Below, piece by piece: positions 27,046 through 36,400 of a stretch of DNA of 64,000 nucleotides. The position numbers were made by a program, and so were the translations under genes. Numbering within the stretch: the stretch's first letter is position 1; each line of letters opens with the position of its first letter. Below the pieces are notes generated by a model that ran no database searches, was not told the origin of the DNA, and saw only the letters and a program-made list of their open reading frames with translations. This DNA comes from Streptomyces akebiae. GTDB taxonomy: Bacteria; Actinomycetota; Actinomycetes; Streptomycetales; Streptomycetaceae. The stretch lies in NCBI RefSeq assembly GCF_019599145.1, contig NZ_CP080647.1:7006001-7070000 (forward strand). Direction: 5' to 3'.

Positions 27046-28434
27046 TTGCGCGACGAATGGGAACACGCCCACACGGACTACACCATGCCCGTGCAGCGTC
27101 GCATTCCTGCCTCGCTGGCCGAAAGCGAGAGCGACTGGCGCCACTACCTGGAATGCTCAACCCCCAACGGCTGGCTGATACAGAACAACGCCATGACTGA
27201 CGCGCTCGTCAGCGGAAAGCCGATGTACCTGCTGCACACCACCAAGGACATCGACGCCATCCGCATCAGCCGGCAGTTGCACGTCTCCACCGGATGCCTG
27301 GTCGGAGCCCTGTACTGCTCGCCTCTCGTCAGTCAGACCGAGGGACTGCGTCCACACAACCTCGGCGCCTACCTGATGCGGACGAAGCCTTCCACCACGC
27401 CCATGGTCTTCGAGGTAATCCCGGATGCCCCGATCCGGCCCAAGGGCGTCGACTACCTGCATCTCGGTGCCATCCACCTGCGTACCTACCTGCGCTACCA
27501 GAGCTTCCTCACTCCGGCCGAGAACGACCAGCTCGACCGCGCCGTGCTGGCCGGGCTGCGTGCCGCGGCCGTGTTCCTCGACGTCGCCTTGCGCAACGCC
27601 GCCGGCCATGCCACTCCGGCACCCGAGTTCATCGACCAGTTGTCCGACGCCGTGGCCCGCGTGCCGTTCCTCGGCTACCTGTACTTCGAGGTTCTGTCCG
27701 AATACCTGATGCTCCACTCCGTTACTCCGGAGACCAAGACCTATGCCCAGGCGGGAGAGCTGAACAACTGGCTCTACAAACGACTCGCCTTCGCGGCCGT
27801 GGACGGCATGGACCAGTTGTTCGACCTGGCCCGTTTCAATCCGCGCCATCACCGGCTCGTCCAGCTCGTCGAAGGCATGGAACCGGCTCTCGGCCCGGGA
27901 GTCGCCGAGTACGTCCGGCGACGACTGTCCCACCTGTTCGCCCGCACCGCGCTGCACCCATCCCAGGATGCGGCATCGGTCACCTTCCAGGGCGCCGATC
28001 TCAGCACGCTCCGCAAAGCCGCGCCCGGACTGATCGGCCAGATGATATTCCGCGAGATCCGGTACATGCCGCGCTATCAGCAGCTGTACCACTGCTTCGA
28101 GAAAGCCAAGGCTCTTGAGGCATGGGACTACTGGAACAACGAGGGAATACCCACCCCCTTCAACGGAGTCCTCCCAAAGGGAGAGATAGGGATAAATCCC
28201 GTCTACGCCCGATCGGCAGTCAGAGTGTGGACGGCAGAACTGGACGGTAAGGGCTATTTACATCCGGCCGATGAGGTCACGGCCGTCTTCACACCGCACC
28301 TGGCGTCATGGTGGGCGCCACCCCGTCATCGCGAGATGCAGAACGCCGCCGATGATTCACGATTCGGGGTTGCCCTGGGAGCCCGATCTCCGGTTCCACC
28401 CCAACGGTCATCCATGAATGGAGTTTCCGCATGA
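27046..28434 (+). CDS. Unrecognised 462-residue protein in glycosylation cluster
   Basis: No family recognised. The N-terminal third has YLLHTTKDIDAIRISRQLHV, STGCLVGALYCSPLV and HLGAIHLRTYLRYQSF; the middle is helical (FLGYLYFEVLSEYLML, NWLYKRLAFAAVDGMDQLF). The LHTT segment near a conserved-looking Tyr and Glu faintly recalls ADP-ribosyltransferase-like folds, but this is weak. The TTG at 27046 follows GGGAG; ATGs at 26941 and 27085 lack ribosome sites. It is coupled to the next gene by a four-base overlap. Confidence 0.6.
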   Translation: MRDEWEHAHTDYTMPVQRRIPASLAESESDWRHYLECSTPNGWLIQNNAMTDALVSGKPMYLLHTTKDIDAIRISRQLHVSTGCLVGALYCSPLVSQTEGLRPHNLGAYLMRTKPSTTPMVFEVIPDAPIRPKGVDYLHLGAIHLRTYLRYQSFLTPAENDQLDRAVLAGLRAAAVFLDVALRNAAGHATPAPEFIDQLSDAVARVPFLGYLYFEVLSEYLMLHSVTPETKTYAQAGELNNWLYKRLAFAAVDGMDQLFDLARFNPRHHRLVQLVEGMEPALGPGVAEYVRRRLSHLFARTALHPSQDAASVTFQGADLSTLRKAAPGLIGQMIFREIRYMPRYQQLYHCFEKAKALEAWDYWNNEGIPTPFNGVLPKGEIGINPVYARSAVRVWTAELDGKGYLHPADEVTAVFTPHLASWWAPPRHREMQNAADDSRFGVALGARSPVPPQRSSMNGVSA

Positions 28435-29540
28435 CCGCCCAGCTCCTGAACATCCTGACCGGCATCAACCGCACTGCCGAGCCTTCGTCCGGGAGCATGA
28501 TCCTCGTCAACGACCTCTACGGCGCGATGCCTGAAAGCCATACGACTTTCCTGGGCAGAGCGCCGGTTGATCAGGCTTGGGAGGCTACGTTTGATCAGCT
28601 GATTACGCTCTCCACGACGAAACGCCCCCACGGCCCGGACTTCGACCCCTACGTAGACGAGTTGACGCGTGAGGTCGGTGCGCTCATCGAGAAGATCCAG
28701 CCGAACGCCATTCACGCCCAGTACCTCGGGTTCGCTCTCAGCCTGGCCTTCACCCGAACCGCCGGCAACATCCCGATCATCGCCATCGCCCACGGCCCCG
28801 AGGTGATGGTGGCCGAGCGCAGCGCATCGGAACGCGAGGCCATGAATGAAGTTGCTGCCGCCAGCGCCGCGATCGTCGCCCCGACCTCCGCCCTCGCCGA
28901 CCGCATCGACCGTCTCACCGGCCGCCGATTCACCGACCGACTCACCATCATCCCGTGGGGCATCCCTCTGAGTGATACCCGGGTACGCGATCAACCGCCT
29001 ACCGGAACCGGACCCCTGTCTCTGGTGCACGCCGGTCGCCTGGACGACAACAAATCCACGATCACCGCCATCGAAGCCCTCGCTTTAACCGATCAGCCGC
29101 ACCACTTGACCGTGATCGGCAAAGGAACCCTACGGGAACATCTGGAACAGCGGGCTATCGAACTCGGGCTCCGGGACCGGGTCCATTTCGATCCGTTCCT
29201 GCCCCGCACCGAACTGTGGCGCCGCCTGCCGAAATTCGACGCCTTCGTCTTCACAACCAGGGGTCTGGAGGCTTTCGGGCTCGTCCTCATTGAGGCCCAA
29301 GCCCACGGACTTCCGGTTGCCTACTCCGATCTGCCCGGTGTGAGGGAAATCCTCGGGGGCGCTGGCGTTCCCTATACTCCTGGCGACCCGCGCTCGCTGG
29401 CCGTGGCCCTAGACGAGATGGGCCGGGACTTCCACCGGCGCAAGGCCCTGAAAAAGGCGGCTCTCGATAACGCGCGCCGATACGACATCACTACCACCGG
29501 CCGCCAGCTTCGCGAACTGACGCTCCGCGTCACCTCTTAA
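28431..29540 (+). CDS. Glycosyltransferase family 4
   Basis: 369 residues with the GT-B fold. The C-terminal nucleotide-binding half is clear: LSLVHAGRLDDNKSTITAIE, a middle PFLPRTELWRRLPKFDAFVF and the E-x7-E motif in GLEAFGLVLIEAQAHGLPV. The start overlaps the previous gene (ATGA). It is the last host-type gene before phage genes begin 55 bases later. Confidence 0.86.
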   Translation: MTAQLLNILTGINRTAEPSSGSMILVNDLYGAMPESHTTFLGRAPVDQAWEATFDQLITLSTTKRPHGPDFDPYVDELTREVGALIEKIQPNAIHAQYLGFALSLAFTRTAGNIPIIAIAHGPEVMVAERSASEREAMNEVAAASAAIVAPTSALADRIDRLTGRRFTDRLTIIPWGIPLSDTRVRDQPPTGTGPLSLVHAGRLDDNKSTITAIEALALTDQPHHLTVIGKGTLREHLEQRAIELGLRDRVHFDPFLPRTELWRRLPKFDAFVFTTRGLEAFGLVLIEAQAHGLPVAYSDLPGVREILGGAGVPYTPGDPRSLAVALDEMGRDFHRRKALKKAALDNARRYDITTTGRQLRELTLRVTS

Positions 29541-29594
29541 CCCCGGGGTCAGGAGGAATTCGGGCTGTCAGCTGACGGGGCTACGCTCGAACAT
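29541..29594. other. Host-prophage junction region
   Basis: 54 bases between the GT4 stop and the first phage gene. It contains CCCCGGGG (29541-29548), an AGGAGG-like stretch and a perfect palindrome GTCAGCTGAC (29567-29576). TTCGGG-17-TACGCT ends seven bases before the phage ATG, fitting a leaderless promoter. No integrase, tRNA or duplicated att core is visible. Confidence 0.45.
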
Positions 29595-30038
29595 ATGAGC
29601 ACTCCCACTGAAGGATTGACCCTCGGGGCCGTCAGCGCCCTGATCGAACGCAAGATCCTCACCGACATCGTACGTATCAGTAGAGCGGGCGAGCCGGTCT
29701 TCAACCCGGACACAGGCCAGTACGAGCCCGGCCCGCCCGTCATCATCTACGAAGGGCACGGCGGGGTCTTCCCGAATGGAGATCCCGGGATCGTGCTGCA
29801 CCTGGAAGGTCAGGCGTACGTCGACGACTCCGCGTCGAAGTACAAGCTGATCACGCCCCTGGACGCCCCGGTGGCCTCGCGCGAGGACACGGTGAGCGTC
29901 GTCAACGCCGCCGACCCGGCAGCGATCGGCCGTACGTGGCGCGTCCTCGATGTCGGGCAGACCTCCACTCTGGCCGTGGTCCGCACGACGTTCCTGGATC
30001 AGAACACCCAGTCCAGCACATCGGGCAGCACCTCGTGA
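29595..30038 (+). CDS. DUF6093 family phage head-tail connector protein (copy 1)
   Basis: 147 residues, resembling DUF6093 phage proteins found between capsid and tail genes. The pattern is RKILTDIVRISRAG, then YEGHGGVFP, SKYKLITPLDAPVAS and RTWRVLDVGQTSTLAVVRTT. It matches the next protein segment by segment. There is no ribosome site; a TACGCT box seven bases upstream suggests a leaderless start. It probably acts as a connector or stopper at the head-tail interface. Confidence 0.68.
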   Translation: MSTPTEGLTLGAVSALIERKILTDIVRISRAGEPVFNPDTGQYEPGPPVIIYEGHGGVFPNGDPGIVLHLEGQAYVDDSASKYKLITPLDAPVASREDTVSVVNAADPAAIGRTWRVLDVGQTSTLAVVRTTFLDQNTQSSTSGSTS

Positions 30039-30457
30039 GCACGCCGATCGACACCGAGGCGGAACGGGAGAAGCTGGAGTCGACGCTGCTGGTGGACACG
30101 GTACGGATCACCCGCCCAACGGGAACTCCCCAACTCGACCTCTCGACAGGCCTCCTGGGGTCCGTGCCGGCGGAATCGGTCTACGAGGGGCCGGGAGCTG
30201 TCCTGTCCGGCCATGGACAGGTCACCGCGCAGCACGTTCTCGGGCGGGAATGGCTCGACGATACGGTCAGCTGGTATCGGCTCCTCACGCCGATCTCGGC
30301 GCCCGTTCCCGTGCGGTACGACCGCGTGGAAGTTGTGGCCGCAGCGGGCGAGCACGCAGCGACAGCGAATCGGGTGTGGCAGGTTCTCGACCCATCGGAG
30401 GCATCCACGGTCGAGATTGTTCGGGTGACCCGTCTCGACGAGATCACCCCTCCGTAG
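30035..30457 (+). CDS. DUF6093 family phage head-tail connector protein (copy 2)
   Basis: 140 residues, homologous to the preceding protein: STLLVDTVRITRPTG, VYEGPGAVLS, SWYRLLTPISAPVP and RVWQVLDPSEASTVEIVRVT align in order. The GTG overlaps the previous stop. Tandem duplication of a connector gene is unusual and may give two rings or a hetero-oligomer. Confidence 0.68.
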   Translation: MSTPIDTEAEREKLESTLLVDTVRITRPTGTPQLDLSTGLLGSVPAESVYEGPGAVLSGHGQVTAQHVLGREWLDDTVSWYRLLTPISAPVPVRYDRVEVVAAAGEHAATANRVWQVLDPSEASTVEIVRVTRLDEITPP

Positions 30458-30504
30458 ACGCCGGGCGAGCTGGACTGCCAGCGGATACCCGTAACCTCGG
30501 ATAG

Positions 30505-30936
30505 GTGCCAACACATCAGAGTGAAAAACCTATCTCTCCCGAGGGCGAGCCCCTGTCGGTGCGCGTTGCCGGGCAGGGGCATACCGCCGTCGTGGAGATC
30601 GGCGGTCACGACGTCTCCCGGGACCTCTCTGCCTATTCACTGGCCCACCGCGCGGGCGACGTACCGCAGATGGTCATCGAACTCTCCCCGAGATCCACGG
30701 CGACCGGTGTGTTCGAGGGCCTGGCGCACGTCGTCATCGGCGACCCGCCGGACCCTGGCCCGGCAGCGGCTGCCTTCCTGTCCGCGATCAGTCCCGCCGA
30801 ATTGGAGAAGGCCGCGCTCGACCGTCACGACCTCATGGACGGCCGCCCGCACGAGCTGACCCGCGCCATGCTCGCCCTGCTGCGGGAGTGGGCCCTTGGT
30901 CAGTGGGGCGAGCCGGAACCGGAAGACGGGCAGTGA
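30505..30936 (+). CDS. Phage structural-region hypothetical protein
   Basis: 143 residues (VAGQGHTAVVEIGGHDVSRD, LDRHDLMDGRPHELTRAMLA), with an acidic C-terminus. It lies between connector genes and a gp10-like gene, so a head-tail joining role is plausible. The GTG has no ribosome site, but TAACCT lies exactly seven bases upstream, as for the first phage gene. Confidence 0.55.
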   Translation: MPTHQSEKPISPEGEPLSVRVAGQGHTAVVEIGGHDVSRDLSAYSLAHRAGDVPQMVIELSPRSTATGVFEGLAHVVIGDPPDPGPAAAAFLSAISPAELEKAALDRHDLMDGRPHELTRAMLALLREWALGQWGEPEPEDGQ

Positions 30937-30940
30937 GCCA

Positions 30941-31378
30941 GTGGCGTCCTCGCTGAATCCGCACCCCAACGCCCACCCTCGTGCGGGCGCCTACTCCAAC
31001 GCGTTCCAGATCGCTGCGCAGCTCGACGCCAGAGCGGCGCGCACTCTGCCCGAGGTCACGGCCACCGTCCAGCACTACGCGATGCTGCTGGAGACCAGGA
31101 TCAAGGCCAAGGCCAGCGGCAGGCCGGGCCCCAACGCACCCACGGGCGACTACCGGCGCTCCTGGACGCACGAGGTGTCCACGGACGGGCTCTCCGTCAC
31201 GGCGGTCGTCGGCACGAACAAGCCCCAGGCCCGACGCCTGGAGTACGGCTTTGTCGGCGCCGACAGCCTGGGGCGCATCTACAACCAGCCCCCTTACCCG
31301 CACGTCGGGCCAGCTGTCGAGGAGATCCGGCCGCTGTTCATCGCCGCGCTCGGCGACACCATCGACGACGACTCGTGA
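30941..31378 (+). CDS. HK97-gp10-like head-tail connector/neck protein
   Basis: 145 residues. VTATVQHYAMLLETRIKAKA, GDYRRSWTHEV and ARRLEYGFVGADSLGRIYNQ followed by PYPHVGPAVEEIRPLF are typical of gp10-like proteins: a long N-terminal helix, a central beta part and a terminal helix. It probably joins the capsid vertex to the tail. The GTG is four bases after the previous stop. Confidence 0.7.
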   Translation: MASSLNPHPNAHPRAGAYSNAFQIAAQLDARAARTLPEVTATVQHYAMLLETRIKAKASGRPGPNAPTGDYRRSWTHEVSTDGLSVTAVVGTNKPQARRLEYGFVGADSLGRIYNQPPYPHVGPAVEEIRPLFIAALGDTIDDDS

Positions 31379-31436
31379 GCGACCGCCACGCCGTCCGGCG
31401 ACAGATCACCAGCCCCGCAGGAGTAGAGGAGGAGTA

Positions 31437-31871
31437 GTGCCCGTCTCCGGCAGAGAAGTGTCCCTCGCGATCCAGAAGACACTGGCCACAGCAACCGCCC
31501 GAAGCTGCGGGTACGGGACCGCCCCCACGGCATCAAGTACGCCCACCGGCGCCACGATTCCCTACAGCGTCCTCTACCCGCTGGGCGTGACTACGAGCGG
31601 CCCGCCCTACGGTGACGGGGACGCTGACGCCCGCGTGCTCGTCCAGGTCACCTCGGTCGCCTCAACCGCCGAACAGGTCGAGTGGATGGCCGACAAGGTC
31701 CGCACCGCGCTCCTCGCGCGCTTGAGCGGGACCTACGTCAACACCATCACCATCACCGGCTACATCGTGATCGACCGCGAGCTGGACAAGGAGGAAGGGA
31801 TGTCTGTCAGCGGCGGCGTATACAGTTATGTGCAGCGGTACGTCCTCACTGTGACCAGTCTCGGGTCCTGA
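31437..31871 (+). CDS. Tail terminator/completion protein candidate
   Basis: 144 residues with AEQVEWMADKVRTALLARLS and a C-terminal beta-rich part (SGGVYSYVQRYVLTVTS). Size, position just before the major tail protein and fold pattern fit tail terminator proteins, which cap the tail tube. GGAGGAG-type bases precede the GTG. Confidence 0.6.
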   Translation: MPVSGREVSLAIQKTLATATARSCGYGTAPTASSTPTGATIPYSVLYPLGVTTSGPPYGDGDADARVLVQVTSVASTAEQVEWMADKVRTALLARLSGTYVNTITITGYIVIDRELDKEEGMSVSGGVYSYVQRYVLTVTSLGS

Positions 31872-32002
31872 CGTTCCAGCTACCTCACCGCGGAGGCATC
31901 TCGCGGACGCCCGGCCACCCGGCACGGGCCGATTCCCCCTTCATGGGGACCGGCCCGGCGTGTGCGCGCTCCGGAACATCGGTTCCCGGAGAGCGAGAAT
32001 CA

Positions 32003-32488
32003 GTGTCACAGCAGCGGTTCACCCGTCGCGGCACCACGAAGTTCTTCTTCCTGAAGGACATCGTCTCGAAGGAACTGATCCCGATCCGTCCGGAGCTCGG
32101 CGGCACCAACGGGACCGATCTGTCCCCGGCCATCAGCGACATCGAGGGCTTCGCCGTCGAGAACACCCCCATCGATACACCGGACTTGGCGACCGAGTTC
32201 ACCGGCAACATCCCCGGTGAGGACAAGGCCGACAACTCCAGTCTCACCTTCTATGAGGACAAGGTCGACAACGCCCTGGAGACGCTCCTCGCCAAGGGCG
32301 TCGAGGGGTACGTGGTCATCCTCCGCAAGGGCGACATCCCGGCGTCGAAGTCCATGGACATCTTCCCGGTGCGCGTCGGCTCCAGGTCGAGTACGTACAC
32401 GACGGCCTCCGAGCCGGCGAAGTTCAAGGTCAGCTTCAACGTGACCGGCAAGCCCGTCCAGGACGTAGCCGTCCCGGCCGCGGTCTGA
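32003..32488 (+). CDS. Major tail tube protein
   Basis: 161 residues. The start TRRGTTKFFFLKDIVSKELI, the central beta segments GFAVENTPIDTPDLATEF and TYEDKV-type strands, and the end FKVSFNVTGKPVQDVAVPA fit siphovirus tail tube subunits. It precedes the chaperone pair and tape measure, the standard order. The GTG at 32003 is preceded by a purine-rich GAGAGCGAGAA segment; 131 bases without a gene lie upstream. Confidence 0.75.
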   Translation: MSQQRFTRRGTTKFFFLKDIVSKELIPIRPELGGTNGTDLSPAISDIEGFAVENTPIDTPDLATEFTGNIPGEDKADNSSLTFYEDKVDNALETLLAKGVEGYVVILRKGDIPASKSMDIFPVRVGSRSSTYTTASEPAKFKVSFNVTGKPVQDVAVPAAV

Positions 32489-32505
32489 TCGGCGGGGGGT
32501 GCTGC

Positions 32506-33087
32506 ATGACTACGACCTTCGTTGAACCGCCGGCCGATGCCGTCGCTCGTGATCCGCACTGGGCAGCCAAGATGGCCCGGCTGCGGGCCCGTCGACTTCC
32601 CGAGCGCGCCGTCTCCTTCCTCGACGACCAGGACCTGAAGCAGCGCGTGACCGACGCGGCGCTCGACATGGCGAAGGCCCGCACCAGTGCTGTTGCTCGG
32701 GCCTCCGAGATGGAGGTACCGGCCGACGAGCGTGAGAGCTGGGCGCTCGCCCAGCCGGAAGTACTCGCGGCCCAAGCCGCGCTGGACGAGGCCCGGCGAG
32801 CCCTGGCGGCCGGGACCCTCACGCTCACCTTCCGGGCTCTGCCGCGACCCGCCTGGGAGCAACTGCTTCGCGAGCACGCTCCCACGGAGGAGCAGGCGGA
32901 TCTCGGCCACGAGTACAACGTCGAGACCTTCCCCGCCGCTCTCGTCTCGGCCTCCTCGGTGAACGGTATGAGCGAGCCAGAGGCGCAGGAACTCCTCGAC
33001 AGCTGGAGCGACGCGGACGCCAAGGCCCTGTTCACGGCCGCGCTGCTGGTCAACCAGACCATGAGGGCCGACCTGGGAAAAGGCTGA
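32506..33087 (+). CDS. Tail assembly chaperone (gpG-like)
   Basis: 193 residues, helical, with the charge-rich pattern of chaperones located between tail tube and tape measure genes (WALAQPEVLAAQAALDEARR, SDADAKALFTAALLVNQTM). The last codons before the stop contain the slippery heptamer GGGAAAA, so some ribosomes should shift into the following frame and make a gpGT-like fusion of about 304 residues. Confidence 0.8.
   Translation: MTTTFVEPPADAVARDPHWAAKMARLRARRLPERAVSFLDDQDLKQRVTDAALDMAKARTSAVARASEMEVPADERESWALAQPEVLAAQAALDEARRALAAGTLTLTFRALPRPAWEQLLREHAPTEEQADLGHEYNVETFPAALVSASSVNGMSEPEAQELLDSWSDADAKALFTAALLVNQTMRADLGKG
33075..33081 (+). promoter_or_regulatory. Programmed -1 frameshift site
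   Basis: G-GGA-AAA in the zero frame matches the X-XXY-YYZ rule exactly and lies two codons before the chaperone stop. A -1 slip continues as RLIADAQFRAEMELCHAYGL without any stop to 33419. Confidence 0.88.
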
Positions 33088-33419
33088 TCGCCGACGCCCA
33101 GTTCAGGGCTGAGATGGAGCTGTGCCACGCCTACGGACTCCCGCACTCGCAGTTCACGGGTGCGGGGGACGGCCGGTGGACGGCTTTGGACCGGGCGAAG
33201 GCGATGGCCTACCTCGCGTACCAGCGCAGCGTGTGCGAGACCTGCGGAACCCGGGCGGCGGAGTGGGACGAGAGCCAGGGCGGCGACCGCTTCGCGTACG
33301 TGGCTGAGCCCTACCGCTGTGTGGGCTGCGAGGTCATCGAGATGGAGCGCGAACACATTCCTGATGGACCAGATGCGCGGGGGCTCAAGATCGGGCTGAG
33401 GCCCAGAGAGGCATCCTGA
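33081..33419 (+). CDS. Tail assembly chaperone frameshift extension (gpT-like)
   Basis: 112 residues after the -1 shift, ending at the TGA two bases before the tape measure start. It carries two cysteine pairs (SVCETCGTRAAEW, YRCVGCEVIEME) that may bind zinc. An internal ATG at 33114 exists, but its weak ribosome site and the perfect upstream slippery heptamer favour expression as a fusion. The T domain normally links the chaperone to tail tube subunits while the G domain coats the tape measure. Confidence 0.8.
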   Translation, partial: RLIADAQFRAEMELCHAYGLPHSQFTGAGDGRWTALDRAKAMAYLAYQRSVCETCGTRAAEWDESQGGDRFAYVAEPYRCVGCEVIEMEREHIPDGPDARGLKIGLRPREAS

Positions 33420-33420
33420 C

Positions 33421-36400
33421 GTGGCTGGTGCCTACACCCTGTACGTCAACCTGCTCGCGTCAACCGGTGGGCTGTCCACCGGTCTGCGGCAGGGCGCTGC
33501 CCAACTCCGCGCTTTTGACGGGCAGTTGGATGGAACGGCTGCCCGGCTGAACCAGGTGCGCGTGGCCGGTGACAATCTGGCCCGCGCTCAAGTGGCCGCG
33601 TCGGCGCAGATGGTTCGCTCCCAGGCGCAGGTGGCTCAGGCTGTGCAGCGGACCACTTTGCTCCAGGAACGCGCTGTCCGTGCACAGGCGGTGGCAGCAA
33701 CAGCGGCTCGTCGTGCGGCAGCGGAACAGGCTGCGGTCGCGGCGACGGGAGAGCGAGCCGCACGGGCGCAGGCCCTGGCGCAGACGATGAACGCCCGCGC
33801 CCAGGCCACGGCGGGCGCCGGGGCCGCAGCCGCCGCACGTACCGCCGCCGCGGCGCAGACGGCCGCCGCCCGCGCCGCCCAGGAGCACGCCGAAGCCCAA
33901 CGGCGTGCGGCTGCGGCCCAGACCACGGCGACGCGTGCCACCGGTCTCGCTGCATCGGCCGAAGCTCGTGCCGTGTCCGCAGTGCGGATGCGGGACGAGG
34001 CCCAGACCACGGCAGCGCGCAACGCGCAGCGGCAGGCACAGCAAGTCGCACGGGCCGAAGCCCAGTTGGCCGCCGCACGGAACGCCCAGGCTGCGCGGAC
34101 CGCCAAGAACGGCCTGCTCATCGGTGCCGCACTCGGCGTCGGTGTGGCTCAGGCGATTTCGCTGGAGCGGGCGATGGCCAACGTGCTGACGATCTCCCAG
34201 CAGATCACGTCCGAGAACGTCGGAGCCTTCACCGATCAGATCGTCGAGCTGTCCACCCGCCTGCCGCAGACCGCCGACCAGCTGGCCGACGGCCTGTATC
34301 AGATCGTCTCGTCCGGCTTCGACGGCGCGGACGCCATGGAGATTCTCGAAGTCGCGGCTCAGGGTGCGGCAGCGGGCCTGACCACATCGGAGACCTCGGC
34401 ACGCGCTCTTCTCGGGGTGCTGAACGCGTACGGATTGTCGGCGTCCGACGCCAGCGACGTCATGGACGTGATGTTCCAGACCGTCAACTACGGCGTCATC
34501 TCCTTCGAGGAACTCGCGCAGCAGCTCGGCGACGTCGTACCGATGGCTGCGGCGGCCGGCGTCGAGTTCGACGACATGAGCTCTGCGCTCGCCGCGATCA
34601 CCCTCACCGGGATCCCCGCGGCCGAGGCCGTGACGGCCTTGAACATGCTCCTTACCCGCGTCATGAAGCCGACGCAGGACCTCAAGCAGGCTGTCAAGGA
34701 CCTGGGCTACGAGTCGGCCGCCTCCGCCGTCGAACAGGATGGCCTGTACGTGGTCGTGAACAAGCTGAATGGGGCGGCGGGCAACACCGCCGAGGGCATT
34801 GCGAACATGTGGAAGGACATCCGCGCCACCCGGGCCGCCCTTGCCTTGGCCTCCGCCGGGGGACAGAACTACGCCAACACCTACGCGGGCATCGCCAACG
34901 AAGTGGCACGCGCCGAAGCCACGCAGAAGGCGTACGCCCTCCAGACCGACACTGTCACCGGCCAATGGCAGCTGGCCTCCAACCAGGCCCGCGCTCTCGC
35001 CATCGACGTCGGCCGAGCCCTGCTGCCGGTACTGATGACCGTCGGGTCCGCCGTCCACACCTTCGTCGGCACCATCGAGGACCTCCCCGGACCGATGAAG
35101 TCCGTCCTCACGATGGTCGCCGCGTCCGTTGCGGGACTGCTCCTGCTCCGAGCTGCCTACACGAAGGTCACCGTACAGGTCGCCGCGTTCCGTACCGCCC
35201 TGGCCGCCACCCAGGCCGGAGGCGCTGTGATGCCCGCCGTGCTGGCCGGCAGCAGCCTCGCGGTCACCGGCCTCGCCGCCGTCCTCACCCTCGGCATCGC
35301 CGGATACGCCGCTTACACCGCCTCCAAGCAGAAGGCGAAGGACGCCACCAACGAGCTCGTCCAAGCCTTGCAACAGGAACGCGAGCAGGCGACGACCGGC
35401 GCCAGCATCAACAAGCTGTACGACCAGCTCACCGCCGACGGCGCACTGAAGGATCTCGAGAAGGTCGGCATCGGCACGACGGAGGCCATCGACGCGATCA
35501 CTTCCGGCGGGGCGAAGCTCGCCATCCTCCAGAACCGCCTTCAGCAGGACTCTTACGAGTACGCCGGTAAGGCCAGAGCCGGTGAGGTACCCGGCGACTA
35601 CGAGAGCATCACCAAGTACTCCGAGGCGGAGAAGACCCTCAAAGAGCGCCACAAGATGTGGTCCGAGGCGGTCAAGAAGGAAGCGGAGATCGCCCAGCAG
35701 AAGGCGATCGTCGAGGCGAAGATCAAACAGCAGGCCAAGTCCAGCGGCGGGATCTTCGACCTGTTCTCCCTCGCGGACATCGACCGCACCGGTGCGCCCG
35801 AGATCACCGACGAGATGAAGGCACTGGCCGAGGCCGTCGGCGACGCCGTCGACCCGTCGCGAGCCTTCAGGGACGCACAGACCGCCGCGGCTGAGGCGAT
35901 GCGCAAAGCTGGAAAGGACGCCGACACCGCCAAGGTGAAGCTGTCCGACTACATGAAGGAGCTGCACAAGCAGCTTCAGGCGCAACGTGACTTCCAGGGA
36001 AACCTGTCCGAACTTGCGGTGTTCGGCTACGACGACCTGGCCGACCACTTCGCGGAACTTGGCGTGGACGCCGCGCCGATGCTCAACGAGCTCGTCGGGC
36101 AGCTGAAGAAGGGCAAGACGAAGGTCGCCGACGAGCTGCGCGACATCGTGACTGAGGACGCGGAACGGTCCACAGAGGCGTACCGGCTCGGCCTCCAGAA
36201 GACCGCTCAGGTCACCGAGAGGTACGGCAAGGAGATCGGCCGAGCCTGGGCGAAGGCATCGGAGCGTAACGACCCGGCCGCCTTCCAGAAGGTCACCGAG
36301 CAGATGGCCATGGTCGACCTGCGGAAGGCCGTGAAGAAGTCCGTCGGCGACGCGCGCAGCGAGTTCGACCGTGGCATGGGCCTCCTAGCAGAGGTCGCCA

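Noticed and set aside
29541..29594. tRNA-type or duplicated attachment core at the junction
   Set aside because: No tRNA fold, and no second copy of the 54 bases is recognisable within the window.
33460..36048. 862-codon minus-strand frame opposite the tape measure
   Set aside because: It mirrors the tape measure codon pattern, has no ribosome site and would conflict with the structural operon.
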